From contig CM077828.1 of the NCBI GenBank assembly GCA_039720395.1, positions 31,244,069 through 31,308,068 on the forward strand: DNA of 64,000 nt. The letters run 5' to 3'. Each line of letters starts with the position of its first letter. Positions within the stretch are counted from its first letter, which is position 1. Positions 24,250 through 42,200 of this stretch are shown piece after piece. Source of the DNA: Liquidambar formosana. Taxonomy: Eukaryota; Streptophyta; Magnoliopsida; Saxifragales; Altingiaceae. A model generated the notes under the pieces. It was not told where the DNA came from. It made no database searches and saw only the letters and a program-made list of their open reading frames with translations. Both the position numbers and the translations under genes were made by a program.

Positions 24250-25210
24250 TGAAAAAAAAAAAAATCATTTAAGAGTACACAATGGTGGGAAAATATTTGG
24301 ATTGTATAGCTACTAAAGAGGAAAAGTAAATACAATTGGAATGGTAGGTTAATCTGAATTTGATGTTGTAAGGTTCAAGATATGGACTTCATTTTTCCAG
24401 CTCATTCATAAGTCATTAGATTTACAAAATCTAATGGTATTCCAGAAAGCTGACATGGTCAAGCTTCACTCACCATTCGACAAATCAGTTGAGGTGCAGA
24501 AACGAAGTACAAATATTGAGTCCATGGATCCTAATCCTTTATGTAAATACAATGGAATGGCAGAAATTCCTTATGCCAATGACTTGAAGAATATCTGTTT
24601 TCATGGTGATTATGGGACATGGGTGGGTTAGGTTATTGGTAATTTCGAATTTTTCGTAAGAAAATTTTGAAGTGAAATTTCAATCTGTGGAAATTTTTTT
24701 AGCCATCCTTGTTGGATTTTCTTTTCAGAGGAAGATATCCTTTCATTTTCTCAGTGATGTAGTACAAAAATAATTGAAATGCGTATGACATTCGCAAGGC
24801 CCAATTTTTCGCCCTAACATTTATTTGAAGCTGACTTTACAAGCTGATATTCGAGTCATATCATCTCTTCCCTCAACACATTTGATTCCAAGACATTGTC
24901 TCACTGAGTATTGATGCCTTTATACCTTCCCATGGTGGAAACATGGGCCGAGCCATGCAGGTAGATTTCTTTTAAGACTGTTCATACCAGCAACATCCAT
25001 GATAGCTAAAGCCAAACAAGTGATCAAACTTATAGGTTTTTTTTTTTTTTTTTTTTTTTATAAATAATTTACAACTCTCTGAATTGTGACTCAATTTGTG
25101 TAGCATTTGAGAAGGATTTCTAATCCCCCCCCCCCCCCCCTTTTTTTTTAATTTTTATTTATCATAGTAATCATGTAATAGCATTTTGTTCATACTGTTT
25201 TCTTTACTAG
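24250..25210. other. Intergenic; contains a duplicated segment and homopolymers
   Basis: 24896-24980 is the partner of 6161-6251. A 65-codon plus-strand frame (24434-24628, starting MVFQKADMVKLHSPFDKSVE) could be a stray exon. Poly-T (25039-25059) and poly-C (25127-25140) tracts follow. Confidence 0.4.
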
Positions 25211-25311
25211 TGAAAGGCCCAATTCACCAGTGACGCAAATTTCACTGGATGCTGTGATGCAGAGGTTGAGCAGGGGAGCTGATGCTTCTAAGCATGGTCT
25301 TGAAATTATAG
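25211..25311 (+). pseudogene. Possible orphan exon of an unrecognised gene
   Basis: An open stretch reading SPVTQISLDAVMQRLSRGAD with a good acceptor (TTTCTTTACTAG|) and a good donor (ATTATAG|GTAAAG). No start, stop or neighbouring exons could be joined to it, apart from the unproven frame at 24434-24628. Possibly a gene relic. Confidence 0.3.
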
Positions 25312-26017
25312 GTAAAGTTGGCTCAAACTGCCCTAGTTGAGAATGGATTTGGGCAATAGAAAGTCTTTTGTTTCTAGGAAAAAACTTGCAAGAACTTGAG
25401 AAATATTAATGAAATACAGCAAAAAAAAGACAACTTCTCTAAACAGTTTCAGCAGAATTTTGGACCCAAAAATAACCAACTATACCACATCAAACGACTA
25501 AGCAAGTCATTTTATTAGAAAGCATCCCTGAGTAAGATCATTCCCCCTCATCCCTTCAAGAAAGAGCGGAGCCATTTTGTGGATTTGAATCATCTTGCTT
25601 CCTTAAAATCACATTACTTTTTTTTTTTTTACATAATCAGGGCAGTTTAAATTAGTAATTTGAAATGATACAAGGATTAATTTTTTAAACTATTATTAGT
25701 GGACATGACACACAACCTCATTCAACAACATCAAAACACACATCTTTTTCTAATTTCATTTTCCATCCATCGATGCTTCGATGAAGCTACACCCATTTTT
25801 ACAGTACTCATAGTGTATTACATTAGTAACTTGGCATGGATTCCATGGTCGAATTTTTTCAAACCATGATTAGCGGATACAACACAAAACCTCAATTAGC
25901 AACCTGGTTTCATTTTCCATCGATGCTTCCAAGGCTATGGAAGTTGCTCTTCAAATTTAGAGCACCACCCATTCATTGTATAAACTCCTCATGTAGAGAG
26001 ACCACACATTCACAACT

Positions 26018-31212
<5,195 letters not shown>

Positions 31213-32270
31213 GGCCTCCTAACAAAAGCTCTGATGAGCATAAGCTAGCTTTGAGGCAGCTGCTGATAAAAAGGTTTAGTCCGAATAAGAACTTCACGTA
31301 ATAATTTTGGGTGAAGAACTGGTTTTGTAGCCTAAAACTAAGAACCACATACAAAACGTCAACCACTTATTTTATGGGAATTGAGTTGTATTATGAGTAA
31401 CCTCCGTTGAATGAGCCATAGTTGAAGGAAGACTGTTCCATGCTTTCAAACCTCTCCAGCTCATGCAATAACAATTTCTAACTCTAATTCAGCTTTAACA
31501 CCGGTGAGAGAAAGAAAGCTTTCTACTTACAAAGCCCACTCTCATGGAAATATTGTCGGATGCATGTCTTCTTATATTTACGTAATTATGTACAGATGGT
31601 CACATGTTCGTTTTTAGTTTACTATGACTAGTGGTGAAATATAAGTAGAGGTGAGGAAGAGGTCCTCCTCAATTGAGCCTCGTCGGTGAGGAAGCAAGAA
31701 TTCTCTAAGCAAAATTATCACAGTCCCAACATGATCCATTGATTGTATCTTCTTTTTTTATTATTATTATAGAGGATTAAGAATATCCTATGTCTATTTC
31801 AACATAGACTAATCTCCTAACTCTTCGAATGAGATGCCTTATACCCACAATTGCAATGATAATTGCGAGGAGCACATATAGGAACTAACCACTTGACCAA
31901 CCCCAGAGGGGGTAACCATTGATGTGCTTTGTTTAATGAAAAATGCTAAAACTACCATTTTCATTTGTCTAATGTGTTAATAGCATGATAATAATTAATA
32001 AAAAAATGTAAATCATATTGAGGACTAATCCAACTAATCGAGCGAGGACTTTATAACCAAAAAAATAAAAATAAATAGAAGACTAATCGAGCGAGGACTA
32101 ATGGAGCCAGTTGGGTGAGCTTACCTAATGCCTTGGTTTCGAAGGGTAGTTGAGGGAGCAAATCATATCTCATTCTAGGCCAAAATTGGGCTGGACCGGC
32201 CCTAAACATGTCAGATTTCGGCCCAACCTGGCCTGAAATCTGATTAGCCAGAACCCAGAATCACCCACCT
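31213..32270. other. Divergent intergenic region between the beta-glucosidase and MPC1 genes
   Basis: It should contain the promoters of both genes; no individual element can be named with confidence. 31785-31925 on the minus strand has an A-box-like GGTCAAGTGGTTAG and may be another SINE remnant. Confidence 0.4.
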
Positions 32271-32560
32271 TCACTGGTCTCAACCGCACCAAATCGCCCT
32301 CGTTTCACAATTCGCAGATCCAAGTCCTCCCCTTCGACTTTTGCCTTGGTTCCAGCAAAATCTCAGTGATAATCCTCTCTCCGTGTAGCCAAATCGCCGT
32401 TCCTCCAACTTTTCCGGTAACATCTCCAGCAAGATCTCCATTCAGGTAAACCTCCGGCTCTACACACCACCACCTTATATGTAAAGATAATAATTGATTT
32501 AAGTACTTTAATTATTGTATGAATTTAACGTTGTTTTTGTTAATTTGGACTCATTTTTCG

Positions 32561-32596
<36 letters not shown>

Positions 32597-35047
32597 GCAC
32601 ATATATGTATGTATGTATACCTTGAAGCTAGGGCTTAGGTGAATTGTTGAATTTTACAAAATTGAATCTGCTTGGCTTACAAAATATTGATCTGCTAATG
32701 GGTTATCAGTAATTATTATTTTCTGCGAATGGATTATCAGCAATTCTCATACATAATATGTGTGTGTGTGTGTGTTGAGTGGTTATCAAACTCTTCTATG
32801 AAGTGGGTTGGTAATTTCTCTTATTTAAGATATATTTAATTTATGTTTGCACAAATTTTTGTGTGCGGGTGTTTATAGTCATGGTCACATACATGGTTGA
32901 AGTCATTGTCTATGCTCTCGCTCCAAATTTTGGTTAGTTCAGCTTGTAGGTAGAAATGTTTGATGATAAATGAGTGGAGAATATCATTTCACTCTCACAT
33001 TTACAGATTTAATTTTTCCGTGTGTTCGATTTTTATAAATTATGATTGGTAGTGTTGCTGTGTTGACCGGATGTTATAGAAACAAAATGCCCTGAAAATT
33101 TTTCAAAATTTGGCATAACTTTATGAAGGGGATCTTAGGAATTGTGTTGTCTTCTAACTCATCTCTATGTAATTTGAAATTTCCCGGTCGTCCTCTTTAC
33201 TGGGTACTGTTTGGTTAGAATTTTTTCAGTACTTTCTTGCTTTTAAGAGCTGAAAATCGATGTGATTTTTGTTTTTGAAAGGAAGAAAGTAGTAAGAGAA
33301 TTGCTAACTAAGCAATGTCTTATTGTTTAAAATTTGGCAATCAGGTTTTGTTATTAGAATTCTCAATACTGGTTTTGAAGGTATCTTATTCTTATATGTA
33401 CTTGCTTGGCATTTTTTTTTTAATACCAAAGTGTCTTGGATTAAGCAGTATGGTAAATTTTCTTGTTATGTTGATTTACAACTTGGTCTTTAACTAATTT
33501 TGGCTTTTACTTACTTTGTATTAAATTATTAATCGTGTGTTAAGACTGCGGCTAGGAAAAAAAATTTCCCTACCAATACTCTAGGGATTAGATTTATCCA
33601 TCAGATTTTTTTTCTCAGGCTAAAATTTATGGTCTGTAATTAAGCTTTTTTCCAATATTTACGTTTGACATCATATTCTTGAATGTTATATCATCTGACT
33701 TTGTGATTACAACTATTACAGAGGTGTAGCAGCAGAAGTAGTCATATATGGCTTCCACCTTCAGGGCATTCTTGAACAGTCCTGTTGGTCCAAAAACAAC
33801 TCATTTCTGGGGACCTATTGCCAACTGGGGATTCGTTGCTGCGGTATGCTCTACTACTAAGATTTTTAAGATAGAAATGTGTATATACTTAATATTTTCA
33901 CTGTCATGTAACCATTTTGGTGGAATATGACTCATTTTATTTCATTATAACTGGAAAATTATACAGGGTTTGGCGGACATGAAGAAACCTCCAGAAATGA
34001 TATCTGGCAACATGACTGGAGGTTAAAATGTTTGGTTTAAAAGGTTGAATTTCTCAGTTTTTATAAGATGGCCAAGATTCTAATTTTTCCTTCTAATGGT
34101 GTTGCAGCAATGTGCATTTATTCAGCACTATTCATGAGGTTTGCATGGATGGTACAGCCTCGCAACTATCTACTTCTAGCATGCCATGTCTCAAATGAGT
34201 CGGTGCAACTCTATCAATTATCTCGTTGGGCAAAGGCACAGGGGTAAGTAGCCTAGATGTGATTTAAAATAAGTTGCGCTTTAATTTCAGTTGATTTTTC
34301 ATGTGAGTTTCCTATCTAGTTTCACTCAACTGTGTGGTTCCTTTTTTTCATAGAACCTGTTTTCCCCCACCCCTCGTTTTACAACCCCCGACCGCGCCCC
34401 CCCCCCTCCAAAATAAATAAATAAACACACACACACACACTTACTTTGAGTCACACTTCTTTGATTTCTTGAGAAAGATGCTGCTTTCACATTAAAGGGA
34501 AAATTTTGTTTCATAAGGATGCTTGGAAGGTTAAGAAACAAGCCTCTCAGTGTATCAGACAGTCGGTATGACAATTTGGCTGACCTGCTAAACATGGATG
34601 GAACTTGTGATGTTCATCCCATCCATTTTTCTCAGCCATCATTATCACCATTCATGGTAGCAAGAAAGAGGAGAGTCTTATTGAATGTATTGAATTGCAA
34701 CCAACCTCCTTCTGGTGATTTTTATTTTAAATCTTGACCTTTTTTTTGTGTTACAATTAGAGCAAGCAATCGCTCCCTTCAGGAGTGATCACAACCATTC
34801 ATTTTAATGACCTCCTTCATCATGCATCAACACTTGCATTGACAAATACACACTGCATGTAATATTCTGATGCTTGTGCTTTCTTTATGATAGGTACTTG
34901 CAGGATAAGAAAGATGGAGCTGCATCCCAGTGACTTGATGCCTACTCCTTAGATTTTGCAGAAACTATCATTATGATTTTCTGCTTGAAGTTGTGATGGT
35001 GGTCCCCTTTTTGTTGTTTGTACCGCACATATTGTGTCACAATAAAA
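32271..35047 (+). other. MPC1: MPC1 transcription unit (approximate)
   Basis: A 5' untranslated exon probably ends at 32445 (CATTCAG|GTAAACC) and is joined to the coding exon at 33722 (TATTACAG|AGGTG), giving a 1.28-kb 5'-UTR intron that contains a (TA)n tract at 32561-32594. The 3' end is placed near 35047 from an AATAAAAAA signal at 35041. The upstream limit is a guess. Confidence 0.5.
33748..34933 (+). CDS. MPC1: Mitochondrial pyruvate carrier 1
   Basis: Four coding exons, 33748-33843, 33967-34021, 34108-34243 and 34894-34933, total 327 bp, encoding 108 residues, the normal MPC1 length. The protein starts [20 protein letters not shown] and contains the family hallmarks [28 protein letters not shown] and [16 protein letters not shown]. 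It forms a hetero-oligomer with an MPC2-type partner in the inner mitochondrial membrane and imports pyruvate for the matrix pyruvate dehydrogenase. The helices are short amphipathic/membrane segments, as expected. All splice junctions are consensus and in phase; no lesion was seen. Intron 3 carries a poly-C run (34398-34406) and an (AC)n run, outside the coding sequence. Confidence 0.95.
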
Positions 35048-36471
35048 AATGCAAATTTAATTAGGTAAACATGATTTTGCTTGAAGTTCTGATGATGATT
35101 CAAGTGTCCGCAGAGGCACTCCCCAAGTAATAGGTTTTACATATTACTCTTTGAAAAACTACGATTGAAATAAAATCCTGCCATATATTGAATGAGAAAT
35201 TTGAGAAATTTCAGTCTCATTTTACATCTAAGGTTGAATAAATAAATCAAAATATTGATAATGCTAAAATTTTGGTTGCAAAACCATCTATTATGAAAAA
35301 TTTTTAGTTGACATCATTATTGTCAACTCACATAGGAATTTGACTTCAGACTTAAGCAACCTCCGGAAGCTTTATGTACAATCATTTTGGATATAAGTCG
35401 CATCATCTGATCTAGGAGGAGAAAAAAAATTCCCCATCTGCATTATATTTGCTGCAGGCACAAAGTTGGGTTGATTGAATGAATTTACGGAGCCTTGCTT
35501 CATCTATTAAATGCCATGGTGAGCCACTACCCGGAAGGCTGTGCATCACCCTCGAAATGTTTGTCCCCTCGATAAGAAGAGGAGTGCCAGTGTGGTGGGT
35601 AATCAACTGTGGGTGGTATTGATGGGTGAAACAGTATTTTCGTTTTCCAAATCATGTCTCAGAAATTTTCATGAGGAAGCCCAATTCCTTCTTCTTCTTT
35701 TTTTCTTTTTTTTTTCTTTTTCCTTTTTTTTTATCCCTTTCCTCTTTCCTTTTTGGGTGGCTAGAAAGGTACCTCAATTAAAGGAGCTTGAGTTTGTCAA
35801 TGCCGTAGCTCAATTAAAGGAGCTTATAGATGTCAATGCCCAAACTTTAAAATACAGACTATTCCAATCACTGTGAAGCAGTTTGATTCATTCTAGTAAT
35901 AGAAGTCAGAATGCCATGATCATCCCAATTCCCAACTTCAACCGGGACTCTTCAGTCTTCACAAGATTTTTCGTACCATCCACATGGATAGACCATGCTT
36001 GATAGTATGACTTAACACAGTTCCATCTTCCAATCAACCACAAATTTCTTCTCATAATTTAAAATAAATTGCAAAAGTTTAGACCACAATAATACAATCA
36101 GTTCCGGCCGATAAAAAACAAAAAAACAAAAACAATCAGTTCCGTAATGGACTTGTAGCTGACCTTCTTGGTTTTCAATTTTCAAAAGGTTCAGGTCAGT
36201 TGCTCCAGGCTCAGTGATATCAGCCCCAACCTGATCGTGATTCAAATCTGTTAACCCACTACATTCATACCCAAATAAATTTTTTTATAAAAACCCTCCC
36301 TAAATTTCTAATGTTTTTTATCTATAAAATATATGGCACAGCAGCTGACCACTATGCTTGAGTCATCCTGCCTTCGCAATCAAAACCCAATTGAAAACCA
36401 TATCAAGGGCGACCTCCGGATTATGTATTATCCCACCAAAGAAGTAAATAATGTAACCTCAACTGTCAGGA
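35048..36471. other. Convergent intergenic region between MPC1 and the WDR74-like gene
   Basis: Holds the 3' ends of both genes. Open frames at 35541-35876 (poly-F from a T-rich run) and 36012-36245 have no recognisable features. Confidence 0.45.
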
Positions 36472-39400
36472 TCATGAAGCATCATCAGCGATCTCGCCTT
36501 TTAGCTTTTTGCATTTTTTCTTGGGTTTTAGCTTCTTGCTTGCCCTGTTTTCTTTGGGTGCCTTTTTTCTCTTCACAGGAAGCACTTCTTCATCTCCATC
36601 TTGGATCTCATCCACATCTTGTGTCTCATTTGACTGCAAATCTGCTGAGGAGCCAACAGGTTCTGTAAAAACAGAAATGAAGTGTAGGATTGATAGCTTG
36701 CTGAAATCTGGTAAATGCAATGAAAAGAACTTTACAGGATAGGTAAAGCAATGAAAAACAAGAGTTTTATCCCATCATCTTGTAAGGAGGAATAAACTCC
36801 AGCAATCGTAAACCGTGAAAATTTTATGAAAAAAAATAAAATTGTACTTCTTAAAAAGTGGGAGGAAGATGAAAAATGTGTTCCCATTCCCTTAATATAA
36901 TGTTATTGTGAGGTGAAATTGTAGAGGAAATCAAGCAAATGTTTAAGCATGGTGGAATTATAGAAGACAAACAAAAATTTTGTGCAAATGAGTATCTTCT
37001 ACGAGAAGCCATACTAAATAGACTAATAGATCAGTTTCTATAATTGTTTTTGACAACCAATCCAACTTCTGCAATGACAACACATTTAACTTCTCCTTTT
37101 CTTTCAGTGAAAGAGACTATATTAGAAAACATTAAAAGGAATAGGGTGAGTTTATGAGCAGGAAAACTAACCTTCACCGTCAAAATTAGAATCAAAAATA
37201 ACATTTGTGAGATGTTGCTTCAGGAAAACCTGCAACCAACAGTGTAGCCAATTTTAAATAATAATAAAAAATAAAAAATAAAAATGAGAAAGGTATATAT
37301 TCAGGATGCATCATGGTAGCAAGTAGTAACTTCACTACTTGCTGTTAGGATGGTGAGTTTATGACATTATGAGAGCAAATGCAGAAATACTGAAATAATA
37401 AGAAATCAAAGTCTTTTTTTCCTTTTTTTTTTCAACCATACACAGCTGTAAACCATCACTTTCCAATAATTCTTCATAATACTAAATTCCAATAACATAC
37501 CGCAGAAAGAAGCTGCCGTGTATTTGTATCCCAAAAGCGCAAATAGCAATCAAGTCCTGCAGAAAACGTCAAAGTTGCTCACTTTAGCCATAGAAATAGA
37601 GAAATTCTCCAAAAAGAAGTGCACCCAAATCTTAAGTAATGATGCAGACACCCAAAGATAGGCGAGATGTAACTTGTAAGATTCAAGGAATATTAAGCCT
37701 CATGCACCCTGATTGTAAACAAAAATAGAATAAAAGAAATAACATGGACGAATATTGGAATTTAAAAATTAAAAAATAAATAAAAAGGAAGAAGGAGAAG
37801 CTAATATATACTACAAATTAATATACAATTCACTAGACCATCATATAAAAATGCACTAAGTTCTGGACTTGATTCCATCATAGTGGTCAACCAGACTCTC
37901 AGCACAAAATGAACACAATGACAAATGCCTACATCATTACACTCCAACCACTGGTAAACATGGACTATCAATAATGTGATACACATGCAAAACTGTACCA
38001 AATACTCACCACAGGAGCCTATCACTGACAGCTCTGGATGCCTAGCTATCGATCTGATGCTACCAGAACACTTCCCCAGAAAGCATCCTAACAATTTCCC
38101 TGTGATACAAAAATAAATAAACAAATTAATCAATCAAGTTGACTACTTAATTGTCAAGCAGTTCTAAAATACCTTGGGTTTGATATTCACCTCTAATATA
38201 GTCCACAGGAAGTATGTAATATTGAAATACAATATATAAGTATACATATGTATGTACATACATACATGATACATACATATAAACATATAATTATACAGGA
38301 TGAGAGTACTCCAGGCAAAGTTAGGCTTCAGGATGAGCCAGAGCAAGCACAAGGTCAGCCCAAACTCAACTTGAGGCCTGAAATATAAACCCAAGCTCAA
38401 CCTAGACTAGTAATGCAAGGCTCAGCTGCTCAGTTCAACACTAATTGAAGAGCTAAATCCCAAAACAGATCCCACTTTCAAACACTTAAAAGAATAAGTT
38501 AAACCAGAATCAGGTTGTTTACTTGTACATATGACAACAATGAATTAAAAACACACAATAGTAAGGCTAAGCACTACGATGTTACAGAGCGTAAATCACA
38601 CTATTCAGATACAAAACTAATGGAAAGTCAAATCTTGAGACTGCATGTTAGAAGATCTGCACATACCTGTGCGTATGTCAAAAGAAGCAAGGTCACCAGA
38701 CCCATTTCCTACATATATTGTGTGGCCATCTAAATCTTCAGTGACTGCTTTAATGGGGGACTCCCTGAAGTCAAATGATATAACAGGTCTTCTCTGAGCA
38801 GAAATATCATATAAGCGAACCTGTTACAGATAACCAGGAACACAATTACCATGTCAGACAGAAATCCATAGTTAAAAGTGAGTACCTATGATAAAAGACC
38901 TAATGCAATTAACCTTCCCTGTATGGATGTATACATGTATGTGTGTATGTGTACACATATATACATTTGACAGGTGTCAACTGCCTCTCCTCAAAGGAAT
39001 TGATGATCCATCTGTTTATCAACTATCAATTTCATTCCTTCGTTTGAAATTCCATCTGCTATTCATTAGGGATTCCTAGATTCTCCCAGTTTTTGGGTGT
39101 CACCTCTCTTATCCAAAAATTGGCACTGTAGCCTCTACAGGAAACCTAAATGCCCTTTGTTTGAGTATGTTTTCTCTCCTCCTGTTTTCTGAGAGGTTCC
39201 TAGCAGTTCTCTTTTTGGCGTCTATGTTCACTGGCTGCCTTGTAGTTTTCCTCAGGTTGGGATAGAATCTCAGCTCTCTTTCCTGAGTTTCTTTAATACT
39301 ACTACCATTTATCAAAACATTGACACTTGGGCTCTTTTTAACTGCACCACTGCAGCTTCTTGGCCTTGACACATATTGTTCAGTAATATATACTAGTCAA

Positions 39401-41219
39401 AATATTTACACCATGAAGCTTGCCTAAAATGTAATGTATGCATATACTAAAATCTAAAAATGCAAATCCAAATGAAATGCACCCCAAAACCAACCCCAAC
39501 ACCCCCCCCCCCCCAAAAAAAAAAAAAAAAAAAAAAAAGAAAAGAAGGAAAAAGGAAAAAAATGATCAGAAAACAAGCAATTGGGGGTACGGAACCGAGG
39601 AGAATATAGTTATTGGACTTAATTGCTTATTAAGATGTCCACTTATAAGTCACCTTCCTAGAGACTTTAGAATCTAAGGTATCCATTCCAGCATAAAAGA
39701 AAAATTTTCTGCAAAATATTACCTGATGGCTATAGGTGCCAGCCACAAATTTACGGTGATCATCTTTGTTTAGGAATGTCGCAGATGTAAACCAAGTTGG
39801 CGTAAATATACCAAGGCTGTTTTTCGCAGGCTGCACAGGATAGATACAATGGAATAAATGCAACTACCACTTGATTGTGGAAACTAAATGTTCATCGATC
39901 AAATTCAAAAACATAAAATGGGTGAGGACGGAGAGGCTCACAGATTTTGCAGTCCAGAGCTTAGTACACTTTTCAAGATCCCACACATTAACTTCAACAC
40001 CTTTCCTGAGTTTAAAAAACAAGTCATCATCCCTCACATTATTGAACTAAACTAAACTCTTTAAAATTACATTGTAGAGTTATGCAACTTATAGAAACTA
40101 ACCCTCCGAATAAGGCATAGTTTTCATTTCCATCCACTTTAGAACATAAAATATTTCCAGCAGCACACACATTCCACGTTGTTGAAGAACCAGAATTGAT
40201 AGAATCTACTGGTGATTTTGGAACTTCAATGGACCTCACACTTGCATTTCCTTTTGTTGTACATGTAAGTAAGGTGCATGACCTAATGACCAAAAAGAAA
40301 AAAGAAATACAAGAGACATCAGTAAATTCAGCACCTATACCCATCATGCATTCATCATAGCTTCTAAAAACATTGTAACCATGCATTTTCTTAACTCTGT
40401 GAAAGATCTTGTATGGAACATGGGCAATTATCGGAAAGTTATTGCAGCATACAAACTGAATGAATAGTGTATATTCAACTTATTTCTCAAAAAGAAGCAT
40501 CCTATGAAAATAAAATAAAGAGGGAGGATTAGGAGAGCCAAATCCCCTCATTATAAAGATTCAAAATTTTTACTTTTTAAAAAGTTACAGTTTTTGTGCA
40601 GCAAACATTATAGCAGTGGAAATTTTTCTAGAACCATTTCCAAGATTTACTAGACAGCAAGTAAACTAAAATACCTGGATGATAAGTCTGACATCTGTTT
40701 TCTGAATAAATGCAACCCAACAATAGAATTGTCTTCGGATTGAAGGCCAGCATCACCAACATTGGAAATTGAAACACGAAGATCCCCATTAAGAGGACTA
40801 AGCACCTCAATCTGTAGTAATATAATGCGCATAAATATTCATCAGACACCCAAACAAGCCTGTAACTACAAGCAAGAATCAGAAGCAAAATGTGTTCTGG
40901 ATTTCATTGATCCCCAGTAAGGAACTCACAAGGCCATTTTTTCTTGCAACAGCTAACAACTGCAAAAACAAAAAGGGGGAAAAAGTAAAAAATTTAAGAA
41001 TTCTAAAACTGAGAAGTCGGAAGAATTTCGAGCTGAAGAAAGAAACTAAATGGTCACGCTAAGAAGACATAGAAAACCTTGACTACACCAAATCATCAAA
41101 ATCAACTCCCTATGTAATCTGACAAGAATATATCTTCCAAAAATAATCCTAGAGTCATTGTTATCCCACGGCAATGTGTAGGTCGCTACTATGCCTAGCC
41201 CGCCCCCCACCCCCCCCCC

Positions 41220-41260
<41 letters not shown>

Positions 41261-41893
41261 ACCACAAACACCCCAAAAGCAACATAATTTTTTCAGCTTA
41301 GCATCAACTCTGTCAGGGATTATTACTATCAACTACATAATAAAAAATAAATAAATAAACCTATACTTTACATCGAACCTTTTTTTTCACTTTTTCTGCG
41401 ATTACAATAGAACCTACACACACCTATACGGCTATACAATTACATAGAAGTATAGAACCTACCACCATTGCTAATATTAATTTTAAGCTCCATCACCAAA
41501 ATAACTAGCAATTGGGATCGAAAAATTCTAAACAAACCCAAAATGAAATACCCATGTCCACATTAAACTCATATATAACACCTAAACGGCGACATACCGG
41601 GTCAGGTTTACGGTCATCGATAGAAGCGGCGAGCACGCATTTGGACGAGTCTGGCTCGCCCCACCGCTCGACCACCTTGGGAACCCCTCCTTGCTTACCA
41701 CGAGCTTCAGTAACTATTATCATTGCAACCAACATATTTAATTACAATATAAATTCGATAAATTTCTTAAACTTCAATTAATTGATTGAAAAATGGGTGA
41801 GTGTGATAAACCTTTAACGAAACCAAGTACGTCGAAAGTTAGGGCTCTAATGGAAGGGCAACCAGGGCACTCCAATGCACTGGTACGAGGCAT
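36472..41893 (-). CDS. WD40-repeat ribosome-biogenesis protein, WDR74/NSA1 family
   Basis: Twelve exons (minus): 41893-41812, 41713-41598, 40959-40930, 40811-40675, 40282-40103, 40005-39942, 39830-39723, 38820-38667, 38099-38010, 37556-37501, 37229-37172, 36662-36472. They total 1266 bp, 421 residues, with every junction in phase. The N terminus MPRTSALECPGCPSIRALTF precedes WD repeats: ARKNGLIEVL, GGKGVEVNVWDLEKC, HQVRLYDISAQRRPV, GDLASFDIRTGKLLG and GLDCYLRFWDTNTRQLLSA. The C-terminal 45 residues are acidic and then strongly basic (VKRKKAPKENRASKKLKPKK), a nucleolar localisation tail. Family members act in the nucleolus in early 60S pre-ribosome maturation (Nsa1 in yeast, WDR74 with NVL2 in animals). 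Family placement is from the domain order and tail; no lesions were seen. Confidence 0.85.
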
Positions 41894-42200
41894 CTTTTAC
41901 ACCGTATGATCAATTACCCAGCTGAAGAACCAAACAACAGAGTTATTCAGATTTCCAGAGGTCAGTGACTCGGGACAAACTCGTCCGAGTCATCAAACTC
42001 AGAGGTAAATCGATAGAGAGAGAGATTCGGTCTTCATTTTGTCTTCTTCCCCAAATTAAGATAGAGAAAGGGTATTGAGAAGAGAGAGAAACTTACACGA
42101 TTTCAATGGAGGGAGCGAGCGGCGGCGATAGCAGCTCGGCAGCGACACAGACAGCAGCTAACAAATGACCTGTTATATGTTTCGGTGGGGGTTTTAGCCA
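41894..42200 (-). promoter_or_regulatory. 5' UTR/promoter region of the WDR74-like gene
   Basis: GC-richer segment upstream of the ATG with GA/CT-rich stretches (42020-42100) and a possible 5' UTR boundary near 42090 (CGTGTAAGTTTC on the minus strand, a donor-like GTAAGT). No defined TATA element was found. Confidence 0.35.

Noticed and set aside
34326..34595. Minus-strand frame in MPC1 intron 3
   Set aside because: Driven by poly-C/poly-A and (AC)n tracts inside an intron; no domain.
39109..39372. 87-codon minus-strand frame within the WDR74-like gene
   Set aside because: Falls entirely inside intron 7 with no recognisable motif; probably a repeat fragment.
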